Shown piece after piece: positions 23,504-34,873 of a stretch of DNA of 64,000 bases (the stretch's first letter is position 1; each line of letters starts with the position of its first letter). The position numbers and the translations under genes were made by a program. The notes beneath the pieces were generated by a model. The model did not search any database. It saw only the letters and a program-made list of their open reading frames with translations, and was not told the origin of the DNA. The stretch is from Pithys albifrons albifrons (taxonomy: Eukaryota; Chordata; Aves; Passeriformes; Thamnophilidae), in the NCBI RefSeq assembly GCF_047495875.1, contig NC_092464.1:7722737-7786736 (forward strand). Reading direction: 5' to 3'.

Positions 23504-24194
23504 TGTTGTAGTTTGGGATTATTATGTAAATTCTCTCCCCTGCCACTTAACTGCCCAGGCCAGCGGTTAACAAAAGAAGTAGTTAACTGTGATCGCTGGG
23601 GTGGGGGCAGGTTTGTCTCTTTTTTTGGTTTTTTTTTGGATATTCTCCTCAGTCTTGGCTCGGCGGAACGGGGGAGTGGGGGCTCCAAGGAGGCAGGCTG
23701 CCCTGCTGGTTACTGCTGGGGTTTTCCCTGGCTGTCTTGCCGCTACCTACTTCGGATTACTTTTTCCTGCCGTGCTGCTACCTGCCTTGGATTTGCTGCT
23801 GGTTGCTCGTACCTGTCTGCTTCTTGGACGGGGAACACAGGGGAAAGAGACTGAGTCCATCTGAAAGCCCACTGCTCGTCTGTTTCGCTGGAGAGGGACT
23901 GAAACTCACTCTGCAGCCAGCGGGCTGTGACAAGGACACTTAAGTATAACCTTTTCTCCCGGAGGAAAACCTGCTGGGTTTTGTTGTTGTTGTTTTTTTT
24001 TTTCCTCTTATGGTGTTGGGGAAGTGGGTTGCACTAGTCTGTTTACATATATATATATATATATATAGCAGTTATCCTTCTTGTATTAAAATTCCTTTTC
24101 TTAAATTTGATAAAGAGTGGTGTGATTATTGAGGAGGAGGCCCCTCCCCTGCTTGTGGGTAAAACATTTTGGTTTTTCCCCTCAAACCGAGACA
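23504..24194 (+). mobile_element. CpG-rich LTR, probably solo, 691 bp
   Basis: The segment starts TGTTGTAG and ends CCGAGACA, so it has TG...CA ends. It is flanked by TTCC (23,500-23,503 and 24,195-24,198); the match can be read as ATTCC if the last A is shared. ATTAAA at 24,085-24,090 lies about 105 bp before the end, giving plus orientation. The segment is strikingly CpG-rich for this window (for example the GGCTCGGCGGAACGGGG area near 23,660). No internal retroviral genes lie on either side, so a solo LTR is likely. Its 3' part resembles avian ERV LTRs as I remember them; the family name would need a repeat search. Open frames across it are by-products of its base composition. Confidence 0.75.
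24047..24067. repeat. (AT)n microsatellite inside the LTR
   Basis: Twenty-one bases of alternating A and T, about 20 bp before the ATTAAA region. It may serve as, or have grown from, the LTR's TATA element. Confidence 0.85.
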
Positions 24195-24460
24195 TTCCAC
24201 TTTAAGCTTCCCTGTTGTTAGAATGTACGTTGCAAGTGACTTTATTTTTCATATTCAACAATGTGCCACTTTCCATACATAATAGAAAGGTAGAATGTAA
24301 TTATTGGCAGCATTAGAATACTTCAAAAGATTTAGAGACGTGGAAGAAGGCTCTCTGAGGAGGGTGCTTTGAGCGTGTTTGAGATAGGAACACAAACAAC
24401 CTTGCAAGGCTGAAGAAAAAGGCAGTGAAGAAAAGGTTGATGTTGAACTTGCTTTTATAT
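24195..24460. other. Unassigned spacer
   Basis: Short AT-rich stretch between the LTR and the first minus-strand CR1. I see nothing in it. Confidence 0.6.
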
Positions 24461-25231
24461 CACAAAGTTATGGAATGACTTACATTGGAAGAGGACTCTC
24501 TGGTCCAAATCCTTACTTAAAGCAGGGCTGACTTCAGTGTTAGGTGATGTTGCTCAGGGCCTTTTCCAGTTGGGTTGTGAATATCTCCAAGGATGGAGAT
24601 TCCCCATCCTTCAAGGACATTGATTTCAGGCTTGACTGCCCTCGGGATGACAAGTTTTATTCATACCTAATAGAAATTTTCCTTGTGGTATCTATCATCT
24701 CTTACCCCTTCTATTGCTCTTCACCTCTGAGAAAAGATTTTGTGTATCTTCTGCCTATAACCACCCCATTAGGTAAAGACAGTAAAAAGATCCTCCCTTA
24801 GACCTTCTGTCTTTTCCAGGAAGAACCAAACCAGATTTTTCTGCCTCTCATGGTACTTTATGTACTCCAGGCCCTGGAACATGATGGTGGTCATCTGCTG
24901 TGCTCGTTCTGCCGTGTCTGTGTCCCTGCTGTATTTGAGAGCCTCAAGTGAGATGCAGCAGTCCATATGCTGTCTTGCAAGTGCCAAATAAAGATGAAAA
25001 AATCACTTCCCTTAACTTGCTTTCAGCACTTTGCCCCAGTATTTGGTTGTTTTTACTTGCTGCAGTGGTGCACTGTTCGCTTGTCCTCCATTTGTCCACC
25101 AGCACCCATGGGAGGAGCTGCTTTCTGACTGGTTGGCCTCTATGCAGATTATTCCTTCTCATGTACAGGGAAATTTCTGCCAGCTCATTTCTCCAGTCTG
25201 GTAAGTTCTCTCTGACTCTTTCTTGCCATTC
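24461..25231 (-). mobile_element. CR1 LINE, 3' part, interrupted by a second CR1
   Basis: On the + strand this reads as the reverse complement of a CR1 3' end: a degraded ATGGAATGACTTACATTGGAAG tail start near 24,470, then GTTGCTCAGGGCCTTTTCCAG (24,550 area), and further blocks equal to CR1 ORF2 up to the region coding the carboxy end of the reverse transcriptase (the CTGCCAGCTCATTTCTCCAG area near 25,180). It stops where a new CR1 tail begins. Frames are broken throughout. CR1 elements copy themselves through RNA by target-primed reverse transcription and are usually cut short at the 5' end. Confidence 0.8.
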
Positions 25232-26375
25232 TTCACAGAATCACAGAATATACTGAATTGGAAGGGACCCACAAGGATCATTGAGTCCAACTCCCAGCCC
25301 TGCTGTGACCACTTCCCTGGGGAGCCTTTTCCAGTGCCCAGCCACCCTCTGGGGGAAGAACCCTTTTTTAATGTCCAGATTAAACCTTCCCTGACACACT
25401 TCAAGCTGTTTCCTTGGGTCCTGTCACTGGTCACCACAGAGAAGAGATCAGCATTTGCCCCTCCCCTTCCACTCATGAGGAAGTTGTAACTGAAATGAAG
25501 TCTCCCCTCAGTCTCCTCTTCTCCAGCTGAACAGACCAAATGACCTCAGCTGCTTCTTATGTGAGTTCCCCTCAAGGCATTCACCATCCTCATTGCCTTC
25601 CTTTGGACACTCTCTAATACCTGAATATCTTTCTTGTATTGCTGTGCCCAAAACTGCACACAATACTCAAGGTGAGGCTGCCCCAGTGCAGAGTAGAGCG
25701 GGACAATCCCCTCCCTCACCCAGCTGGCGTTGCTGTGCCTGATGTCCCCCAGGTCACAGTTGGCTCTCCTGGCTGCCAGGGCACTGCTGACTCAGATTCA
25801 ACCTGCCATCAACCAGGACCTCCAGTCCCTTTTCACAGTTGTCTTTCCAGCACCTCATTCCCCAGGCTGTCTGCACATCCAGGGTTGCTCCATTACAGGT
25901 GCAGAATCTATCACTTTGCATTGTTAAGCTTCATATGGTTGGTGATTTCCTAGTCCTCTAATTTGTTGAGGTCTCTCTGCAGGGCCTCCCGGTTTTATCT
26001 CATCTGCTAAATTGCTTAGCATTCCTTCCAGTCCTGTGTCCAAGTCATTTATGAGGATGTTGAAGAGAACAGGGCCCAAGATGGAGTTCTGGGCATCACA
26101 ACCCTTCCCAGTCACCATGACCTTTCAAAGATGGGGGCAACAGATTCTTTATACATCAACCATCACCCTTGGATACATTCTTCCTCCTTTCATATACTTT
26201 GGTAAAGACTTATGTAGTCCCTAATTTGATGATATTCTTCCACAAGCGCTGCTTCACTGCCCTTGACTTTACCCTAAGCTCAGGGGATGTTGGAGGACCG
26301 AGGGAAGACTTTTCAGTAAAGACTAAGGCAAGGAAAGCACCAAATACCTCAGATATTTCTCTGTGGAGGATCAAT
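25232..26375 (-). mobile_element. CR1 LINE inserted beside or into the previous one
   Basis: The 3' end lies at 25,232, marked by the repeated octamer CACAGAAT and GGAAGGGACC. Moving right the sequence passes through CR1 3' ORF2 (the CAGTCTCCTCTTCTCCAGCTG area at 25,510), the reverse-transcriptase region at 25,924-26,118, then a block typical of the CR1 endonuclease-RT linker (CCTTCCCAGTCACCATGACC at 26,102 and CAGTAAAGACTAAGGCAAGG at 26,314). The RT part between the GPVLFN motif and the linker is missing, so there is an internal deletion near 26,105. The 5' limit is soft. Confidence 0.85.
25924..26118 (-). pseudogene. CR1 reverse-transcriptase fragment
   Basis: A 64-codon open frame carries the CR1 motif SILGPVLFN..INDLD at residues 12-27. 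About ten residues on, the catalytic F/YADD box is replaced by LADE (residues 37-40), which removes the second aspartate. The end reads GLGNHQPYEA where intact CR1 has a W-A-I/D-N-H-M-K type sequence. The enzyme would have copied CR1 RNA into DNA at the chromosomal nick. The loss of the active-site residue and the breaks on both sides show it is dead. Confidence 0.85.
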
Positions 26376-27175
26376 GTCCATACCCACATAAATGTCCACA
26401 GAGGTGCTCATGTGCTCATCACCCACCTGATTCACACACAGGACCCAAAGGGTGCACACATCCAAAACCTGGTGCCCTGACATCCCCATCTCCTTGTAAC
26501 AGCACAAATGGACTACATGCATACCAAGGCCCTCACCTCAGAGCTGGAAGCAAGATCCCCAAACGGATTGAGCTGGTAACAGATTTATGGCTGGGCTCTA
26601 TTCAGTAATAGATCTGCTGTCTTCTATTGGTTCCTTATGAGATGTCACAGCTTGGTCAGATCCTTCAGTGAAGGATTGCCCTAGAAAGGTAAAGTGATGG
26701 CTGGTTATCAGTCAGCTCTCAAGCAGATGCTGCAGAGAAGGGTAGGACAGAGGACTACCAACTATTAGGAGAACTGAAGTATAATCCTGGCACAGTCCTA
26801 TAACTCCCAGAGCATATTAGGTGCTGAAATTCTTATTCCTCATTTTCTTGACGAATGATGCTACAAGAGCAGAAAATGGCTAATATGAATCTTGTCTCAA
26901 GACTCTGATTACAACAGTAATAAGGAATGATGTAAACTTAACTTATTCTTGTTGCTGAGTACTAAAGAGAGTGACTTGGACATCAGGAGCAGTGTGTAGC
27001 CAGAATAGAAGCTGGCTATGAAGCAGCTCTTTAATCACCCTTCTTCATAACTTTTGAATTCTGTTTACCACTATGGTTCTTGTGTAATACTCAAAGTTAC
27101 AGAAAACAAATGCTACTTGGTGGCAGTTTTTGACCATCAAAGACAATTTTGTTTAAAGGGAGGACATTTTGTAAG
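26376..27175. other. Unassigned DNA between CR1 copies
   Basis: No clear gene. The first 250 bp are CA-rich (many CACA and CCCA runs near 26,380-26,500) and may be decayed CR1 5' sequence, but I cannot show this. Confidence 0.5.
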
Positions 27176-27432
27176 GATCACAGAATTATAGAATGGTTTG
27201 GGTTGGAAGGAGCCTTTAAAGGTAAGTTAGTCTAACCCCACTGCCATGGGCAGGGGCACCTTCAAATACATTGGGTTGCTCAGTGCCCCTGTCCAACATA
27301 GCCTTACATGTTTCCAGGGATGGGGCATCCACCACCTCCATGGACAGCCTGTTCCAGTGTTTCACTGAACATTGTTGTAGCAAATTTCATACTAAAAAAT
27401 GTCTTTGTTATATCTAGTCTGAATTTACCCAA
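27176..27432 (-). mobile_element. CR1 3' fragment
   Basis: Begins with the tail GATCACAGAATTATAGAATGG and GTTTGGGTTGGAAGGAGCC, then the CR1 3' blocks GGCAGGGGCACCTTCAA and GACAGCCTGTTCCAGTGTTT, ending near GTCTGAATTTACCC. About 257 bp of a strongly 5'-truncated copy. No useful frame is left. Confidence 0.88.
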
Positions 27433-30054
27433 GCAGGGTATGAAGCACTTGTTAACTATGCCATGTTCTAGCCAGACTCAGAGTGGGTTTGCTTTACTTG
27501 AAGGTGAAATTTTGCAGAAAACACAATATTTGATATAGAAATCATGTCAGAAGGAGGCTTCAGTTCCTGGAAAACTCCCTTTACTGGTCTGACTTTTGAT
27601 CCCTTTTTATATTTAAATAAAATATTACTATACTTGTAAGCTCTAAAGAGTCAAATAACCAATATAGCTTTTAGTTTCCTTTCATGCAGCCTTATGTATC
27701 TCGGTGTTTTAGAAGGGGGCACAGCCTTTCTAACCCAATGTTTTGCAGTTCTCTGGGGTGACAGGTTGCTGAGGTGTCAATACAGTGATTATCAAGTGCC
27801 TGCCTCTTCCACTTCCTTCTATCAAAAGCCTTCTCTCAAAAGCTTGATTCCCTTAAATGTCTTCATCTCTCCTTAGTGACTGTGATTGAAATGATTCTTT
27901 CTGAAACATCATAGTCTGGCTTAACACTGTCCATTTTACTGATCTCTTGCTGTTTTAAACTGTGAAAGCCATTTTCTTAATTTATTTGAAACGTTTTCTT
28001 TACAGCATCTCTGTTCTTTTGGTACGTTAGTATTTCTTCAATGCTTCCATTTATCTGTAGCCAAATGAGAACCATCTTGCTTTGTTGGGATTTTCTGATT
28101 CTGGTATTCATTCTGATATTTTATTTCCCATCACTTTAGGAGTTGGTTTGTTCAGCCCTGGTAAGCATCCCAGACAACACAGTTAGAATTTTGATAATGT
28201 GCACACACACTGATTATTTTCTATTTGCAGTGTTTCTTCTCAAGTGATCTGTTTCTAGTTCAACTTGCAGACTTGCAGATTCAATGCAAAGCTTTTTATC
28301 ATGTTTGCATGGAGGTTTACTGCTTGTTTCAGATCATTAGCTGCACTTGAAATTGTTCGTGTTATTACTAATGGGACCCAAGCTGAACTTCAGTTATGAT
28401 TAAGTACTTCCATATTTGCAAAATCCTCTGTGGTGATATCTGTTAGTTTCCCTTTTGGGTCTTACAGCCAGTGCTCATTGATTAGTTTTTCTGCTTTGAA
28501 ACTGCAACTCCAGGGGAAGGTTGAAAATGTTATTCATAGATCCTTGCTTGGGTCAATACAGCAAATCTACCATCTATTTCACTTAGTGTGCACATCTTCA
28601 AGTAGCTCCCAAACCTGTGGGTGTGAAAGAGGCAAATAAACAGACTGCTCTATGATTCCACAGCAGTTCTGCTCCCAGCCCTCCCTGCTGCTTCTGTGAA
28701 GAAAGTTTGATTTCTTTCAACAGGTCAGAAGTTGGTGTTGCTGATGCAGTTGGGCTCTTCTTGTGCTGTAGCATCAAAGCCCATTTCCCGATCTAGCTGA
28801 GGTTCTGTGAGCTTTGCAGGGGGCTTACATTTACCCTTCTGATTTTTGAGCCATTTTATCTTCCAGTCTTGGTACATGCAATATTACTTGAAAATATTAC
28901 TTACATGGGATGAGGGGGTTTTGCACCTGAGAATAATAGGGCTCTTGTTGAAAGTAACATTTGGTCTTCAATGGCTTAAGACCCTTTGCTTTGGTCATTC
29001 CTAACATTTGCTGCAGCTCAAATCCCTAGGCCATCAGCACGCCTTTTCACATTTTCAGATGAATTATGTCTGGCTTGCTGTCCAGTGGAATTTCTATTCA
29101 TATTCCTATAGAATATGTAAATGCTACTTTATAGTGGTGAGGTCAATAGAGATGTAAGAGCTTTAGCTCTACTCATAGATTTAGCACCCTGTCCTACCAG
29201 TTTCTTCTCTGTCATGGCTCAGAAGCTGCAGAAGTGTCATTTTGGATCCTTTGCTACATCCCATGGCCTTGCCATGGGGGAAGGAGAATACTCAGCTCCT
29301 TCTGATATTATTTTGATGCTTCTGCAGCTACATCTGAGAACCAAAAATTGTATAATCCAAGATAACAGCCCATAATTCTTCCAAGGTGAATGAAACATAT
29401 CTCACTGACTTATTGGTGTACTGGAGCAGGAGTGTTGCACTTCAGCATAGCTTTTTTTCCATAGCCTGTGCTGTTGCCTGGACTTTTTTCTTTTTCTGGT
29501 CTTTTATTTTTTTCCCCCTGTAGTCGTGCTGATCACTGTGTTACTGGCATTGCTTCCTGCTTTCCACCCTTTGAAAAGTGCATCTTTATTGTATTTGCTT
29601 CCCAATTTTGCTTACAGATGTTTATCAATATATCTTCTTGGCCTTCCTCTAGGATTCTGTGTAGCTATTTCTTTTGCTGTTTGATATATACATATCTGTA
29701 TATATCTTGACTTCAGTAGTGTCAAATCCATCCCTAGAGCTCACAGACTTTTTTTTTAATAGTAATAACCTATCTGGTTTTTAATAAGAAAGTCTTTTAT
29801 GACCTCATCTTCAGAGGAAAGGGTCCTTAAATTTGCCTCTACATTTTGTCTCTTCCTGATTGCAGTTTTTAAATAAGTAATGCACAGTGCTCTAGACTTG
29901 CTGTGGATCCAAAAATGCATTTCCATCTTTGCTGAGGTTTGTATCAATTTTCACAGAATAGACTGCATTTACAGGGTGAAGGAAAAAAAGAGTAAATGAG
30001 ACTTTCTTCAAACAATGGGCAGAAACCTCATGCTCACAAGCCCTAGATTCCATG
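27433..30054. other. Unassigned AT-rich DNA
   Basis: No gene or clear repeat. Near 29,490-29,523 a long T-rich run ends in CCCCCTGTAG, a strong acceptor-like signal without a recognisable exon after it. Confidence 0.55.
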
Positions 30055-30345
30055 GTGAAATTAAATCACCTCAATATCTGTTGGAAAGATCAGGCACAGG
30101 CCACTGGTAAGGAAGCAGGTTTGTAATGACAGCACAGATAAGAGCTTCTTGACACAGATGATTGAGAAGCTGATGAGGCACCGCTGAACCTCATGCTTAA
30201 AAGCAAAGAGACAGTGCTGGGGGATGTAAATTTGGTAGAAATCTTGATGACATTGACTGCATGATGCTCAGGATTTTGGAAGGAGGGCAAAAAGCAGAAT
30301 CACTGCCCAGGATATCAGTAAAACAGACTCTAGGTCTTGTTCCGT
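30055..30345 (+). mobile_element. Old CR1-type LINE fragment, ORF2 endonuclease/linker region
   Basis: The + strand near 30,125-30,165 encodes a broken match to the CR1 segment FLTQ.IEEP (here FLTQMIEK). It is followed near 30,277-30,335 by GGAAGGAGGGCAAAAAGCAG and a D.RRADF-like block in degraded form. These are landmarks just after the endonuclease domain of CR1 ORF2. Stops interrupt every frame. The same region occurs again at 31,176-31,320, so there are two copies in tandem order. Confidence 0.55.
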
Positions 30346-31139
30346 CCGGTTTGAAAATCTCCCAAACCAGAGATTCTCTGAGCATCACTCTGTGAATTCC
30401 TTTTTTTCCTCTTCCATTGCCTTTTCTTCTGTCCTTTCATGGTGTAGCTGCAGGACCATCCTATCTCTTTCCTGAAGCTCAACACCTTTCCCTGCACTGT
30501 TGAGGTCAGTTAGTCTGATGTGGTCACCATGTGCTCACAACTTTCTGTTTTGCTGACCTGTTCAGGCTCCTCTTTTGTGGGGCTTTTATTGTCTCCAGTG
30601 AACACTTTGGTACTGCAGGTCAAAGTGGTCATAAGGCTGCTGGGGAGAGGCAAGGACTAGAGAAACAAGGGCACAGCTGGTGTTACTGTCAGCCTGTTCA
30701 ATCTAGGATCAGTGTACAGGGAGTGACAGAACATATCTTGGAAGTAAATGCATGACTACATACCTGGAGGCCTTGATTTTCCTCACCTAAGAATGATGTT
30801 TGACATGGCAATGAGCAAAAATGGAGACCAGTGAAGGTCTTTGACTTGGAATTAATCAGTCCCAGAAGTAGCATAAAAAATGATGATTTAGGTAGACTTA
30901 AAAAAGAGGTTGGGCTATTCTTCATAAAGTCATAGAAGTGGAGAGCTCTTGCTGTAATTTAAGAAGAATGAAGAACAAGCAGGAGGAGCTGTAAGCCTTA
31001 ATGCATGTTGTTAGTTACCCACATGTATGTTGGGAAAAAAATGCATTTCAGAGAGAGTCTGTTTAGAAAGTTCTTTGAATGTATTTCTGATGGATTTTGG
31101 TAAAGGTAATTAAGTGCAAGAGGATGAAATTTGATTAGA
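30346..31139. other. Unassigned DNA between two old CR1 pieces
   Basis: I see no landmark. It may contain more decayed CR1, but no motif supports that. Confidence 0.5.
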
Positions 31140-32850
31140 TACTGAAGGAACTGTTTGACAATGTCTAGACGAAGGCCACGTTAGTTGAGAATGATCATGA
31201 AGTGATACATTTCTCACTCACAGCACCTGAAGGAACATAAGTAGCAAAACAGTAACAACGGATTTCAAGTGGGAAGACTTCAATACTCACAAAATAGGTA
31301 AGTGTTGCCTGAGAGGATAGTCTGACAGAACAGGGAATTTAAGAAAGCTGGCGGTTCCTTAAAGAAGAATATTAATAAGACTCTCTCTTTGTGGAGGAGA
31401 GATAAGAAACCAGTAAGAGATCAACTTGGCTGAATTATGAGCCTTTCATTGACTTCAAACACAGAAGAAAAGGATACAGAAAGTAGAAACTAGGTCAGGT
31501 TACTAAGCAGGAGAACAAAGGCATTGCAAGAGCTCTCAGTGACCTAATCAAAAAGGTCAAGACATGAAGCGAGATGAAATGCTAAGGCACGTTACTTATG
31601 AGCAGTCCAAACGTTGACACTTCATAGAAGATTTGGACAAGCCCAAAGAGGTGAATGCTTTATTCTGTACTGATCTTCACTTGCCATCAGGTAGACAGCA
31701 TTATTAATACCAGTGCCTAAAGGAGAAAAATGTCAGCCTGGAACAGGAGAGGAACACAGCAAAAAGGAGTTTTCAAATTGATCATGCAAAGTGGTGGGGT
31801 TTTTAAATTTATTTTAGCATTAAGGAATTTTAGCAGCCCTTAGCATTTTTTTTTCCCATGGGAGTGCTTGGAGATAAGTAAGGTACCTGGTGGATGTAGA
31901 ATGTGGAGGGACACCAGCAAAGTATGGTCTAGAGAAAATGGCTCTTGAGGGATTAGTACTTTCAGAAGAACAAAGCACACAAGCATTTCTCCTTGAAATG
32001 AAGGACACAGTCAGTGAAGGTCTCCTCAGAATTTGTCTGTGACCAGTGTTTTTGTTAGTGACCTGTGCAATGGAGAGGATATGGAGATAAGAATCCCCAG
32101 CAGTGTGACACAGACCATATTTCAAAATGGTCTTGACAGAATGGAGGTATGATCTGAAAAATGACAATATTATTTAATAGGGAATGACTACATTTAGGCA
32201 GGAATAATTAGATATGTGAGTATAGGATGAGAAGAAAATTATCTGGACATTCAGAGGTGTATGAAGAGGGTATAGAGGACTGCAAATTAGACAGAGATGA
32301 ATGATAGCAAGCTTAGCAAAGCAGTTACTGACACAGGGAATGTGTGAACAGGAGCACAGGCTGCCACGTCATGTAATTACTTCTGTGTAGCAAAAGGATG
32401 GCCTTAGATGGAGAATTGTGCCATTTTTGGTGCTGTCCTTCAAGAAAGAGATGATCTATTCTGTAGCTGGGAACAGCTTAAAACTTGACCTCCAAGGAAA
32501 TATTGAAAGAATTGGGTTTGTTCAAGCTAAAAAAAGAATGCTCAGAAGAGCACAGTCTTCCTTATTTCATTGTCTGATTTTTTAAAATTTATTTTCTCCC
32601 TATTTTTTCTAATTAAAGAAAAAAGAGAGTGTGTTCTGAAAATGCATTTTGAAAATGGAAAAAGAAAAGACTTGACCTGCAGCAAGGAAGTTTCAAGTTG
32701 AGCTGTGGAGACTCAATCACTGGAGCTGACTTAAGAGCAGGTTTGACAAATATTCATCAAGAACACTAAGAGTGCCTTGGGCAGGCAGATGGGTAAACCA
32801 GATAACGCCCTCTTGGAATCCATCCAGCCTAATTTTCTATGGTGTGAGTG
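31140..32850 (+). mobile_element. Long, very old CR1-type LINE (ORF2 to 3' end)
   Basis: Several CR1 landmarks appear in the right order on the + strand. They are a NDHE.IHFS block (31,180-31,210), a TTDFKWEDF block (31,258-31,282), EDLDKPKEVNALF (31,627-31,665, like the CR1 E.NAFFASVF area), VFVSDLCNG (32,050-32,077, like FNIF.SDLDNG of the RT), TTTAGGCAGGAATAATTAGA (32,192, CR1 R.NNQI), YCVQFLVL-like (32,414-32,440), GAATTGGGTTTGTTCAAGCT (32,510), and a 3' tail ending CCAGCCTAATTTTCTATG near 32,841. Many indels and stops are present; the piece from 31,790 to 31,960 is not assignable and may be a later insertion. It is far more diverged than the minus-strand CR1 copies. Confidence 0.65.
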
Positions 32851-33470
32851 AAGGAGATTTTTATTTGCACTACTATCTGGAGACAGTGGCCCTTCTCCCT
32901 ACCAATGCTGCACTGGCTCGTGGACAAAATGACACGAGGATGAATAGAAATACTGCTGACAGTAACCACTTGTTGTTGCCCTATCTTTAATTTCAGACAT
33001 CTAGTGACCAAAAAGAGAGATAATGTTCCATGGCACAGCAGATTTCTTACTTTATACAGGCAACTACTGAAATTCATATATAAGCCTTTGACTGAAAACT
33101 GTTTATCTCTGAGTGTAATGAGTAAATATCACATTATCACTTGACAATTGGTGAGTGAGCAGAAAAACAAACATTTCTGGGATCATTTGTTGATAATACA
33201 GGCAAAACTGTTCACATTATGAAATGAAATCAGTTTGACCAGCTTCTGAGTATCATCCCTTTTTTCATTGTTTGTCACACTTCAGAATAAAAAAAAGCTG
33301 AAAGAGTATCTTAAACTGGCAAAACATAATTGTTGCAGATAGAAGTTGGCAAAGAGGAAGGACTAACTTGTCCATCATCTGTCATCTACCACTTGTAGAG
33401 GGGGCATAGATGACTCTTGTTAGACTCTGAGATAATTTAAATTAAGATCGAGTTAAGTGTGTTCAATGGC

Positions 33471-33496
33471 ATTAAAAACTTCCATTAAAAACTTCC
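33471..33496. repeat. 13-bp perfect tandem duplication
   Basis: ATTAAAAACTTCC occurs twice head to tail (33,471-33,483 and 33,484-33,496) with no mismatch, so the duplication is probably recent. Confidence 0.9.
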
Positions 33497-34852
33497 GTGA
33501 GGTAATATGTTTCAGCCTTGTGTACTCTCAGTTCTATAAAATATCTGTGGATAGAATTTCCTAGAAATAAATGTTGCTGTGGGTTGGTTGATACACATGA
33601 ACCCAAGTCCCCCAAAGATTGTTTGACAACTGAAAAAGCCTCTGAGGAACTGAGGGCAAGAGCGAGATTTTTCTTCCTAATAATGCTGTTCTCATGAGCC
33701 GTGAATAATTTTGATATCTAGGGCGATTTTTTTCAGGGCAAAGAGCATCATGTTTCAGTGTGTGATATGGTTACATTTACATGTCATTTGTTCCTGCACA
33801 TAGAATATAGCTATGCCCTATTGAGGAAGCAGGTTTTAACATAGTCAGAATGCATAATCAATGGTTTCTTAAGTTTTTTGGGTTTTGGTTGGTTTTTTTT
33901 TTTTTAACTTTTGGGAAGATATGCATTATGCAACACATGAGAATACCTTTAACACTGCTGCTAGTGAAAATCCATTTTTTGAAAATCTCAGGATTTAATG
34001 AATGCAGGAATGTTTTATTCCTTGCAGTCATTATTTTGAAGATTATCCCAGGTTATTAGATTTGATTAAAGGATTTTACACTTGGCTTGCTTGAGAGCTG
34101 AGGATTAAGCAATAAGGAGCTTTCTCCTAGGCTGTATCTTTGGGCTTATCATTTCAGTACTGCAGGGCTTTGATTACTTACTCAATTTTGTAAAACATAC
34201 AGATTTTGTTCATTTACAGCTTTTTAGATCAGTCAAGGCTATTAAGCCTACTAGGTGATATCCTGACTGACAAGCCCTATTACAGGTTGGGTTTGCTTCT
34301 CTTGGCTTGACCAATGTATGTTCTTTGTCAGCCCTTGTGAGGATCCCAATCCCCCTTATGCAGGGACTTCAGTCTCTGGGGATTGACCCTGCCTCCCTGT
34401 TAGCAAATACACAGAAAGTTCTGTGGATCAGAAGCTTTTTTTGTTTAGCTAATGTAAAGGATATGAGGTTCTTCAGCTTCATTGAGAGGTAAGGACAGAT
34501 ATTAAGGTGGCTCAAGGGGCACCTGGCTTGTTGGCTTGTCTGCTGTAGAACTACCCCTGATCTGCCTTTGCACAAGACCGGGCTTCATGTGGTACTTTCT
34601 TCTAGATTGTTTGGAGGTAAGGGTGAGGAATCCAGATACTCACTTCACTGTTACTGTGATTTTCAGGCAAGAGAATAAGTGCACTTTCCCTCTACGGAGG
34701 CTGGGAACAGGATACAGGTGTCTGTCTACATGTCTCTTTTCTGAGGCAGTGCAGAAGTGCATGAGCAAGGCCGGAAGATCCCTGTGAATTACCCTCCCAA
34801 GGATAAAAAACTTCCTGCACATGGTTCTGCTTCCCATGTGCCAGGAGTTAGG

Positions 34853-34873
34853 GCTGTGAAAAATATTCACAGC
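34853..34873. other. Small perfect hairpin
   Basis: GCTGTGAA and TTCACAGC form an 8-bp perfect stem around a 5-nt AAATA loop. It lacks a T-tract and a gene nearby, so no function is assigned. Confidence 0.5.

Noticed and set aside
23420..23854. 144-codon open frame
   Set aside because: It straddles the left boundary of the CpG-rich LTR at 23,504, so it joins flank and LTR and cannot be an old gene.
25159..25539. 126-codon minus-strand open frame
   Set aside because: It crosses the junction between two CR1 copies and is made of antisense and 3' CR1 sequence.
29490..29523. Long T-rich run ending CCCCCTGTAG, acceptor-like
   Set aside because: No recognisable exon or donor follows; T-rich runs before AG are common in AT-rich DNA.
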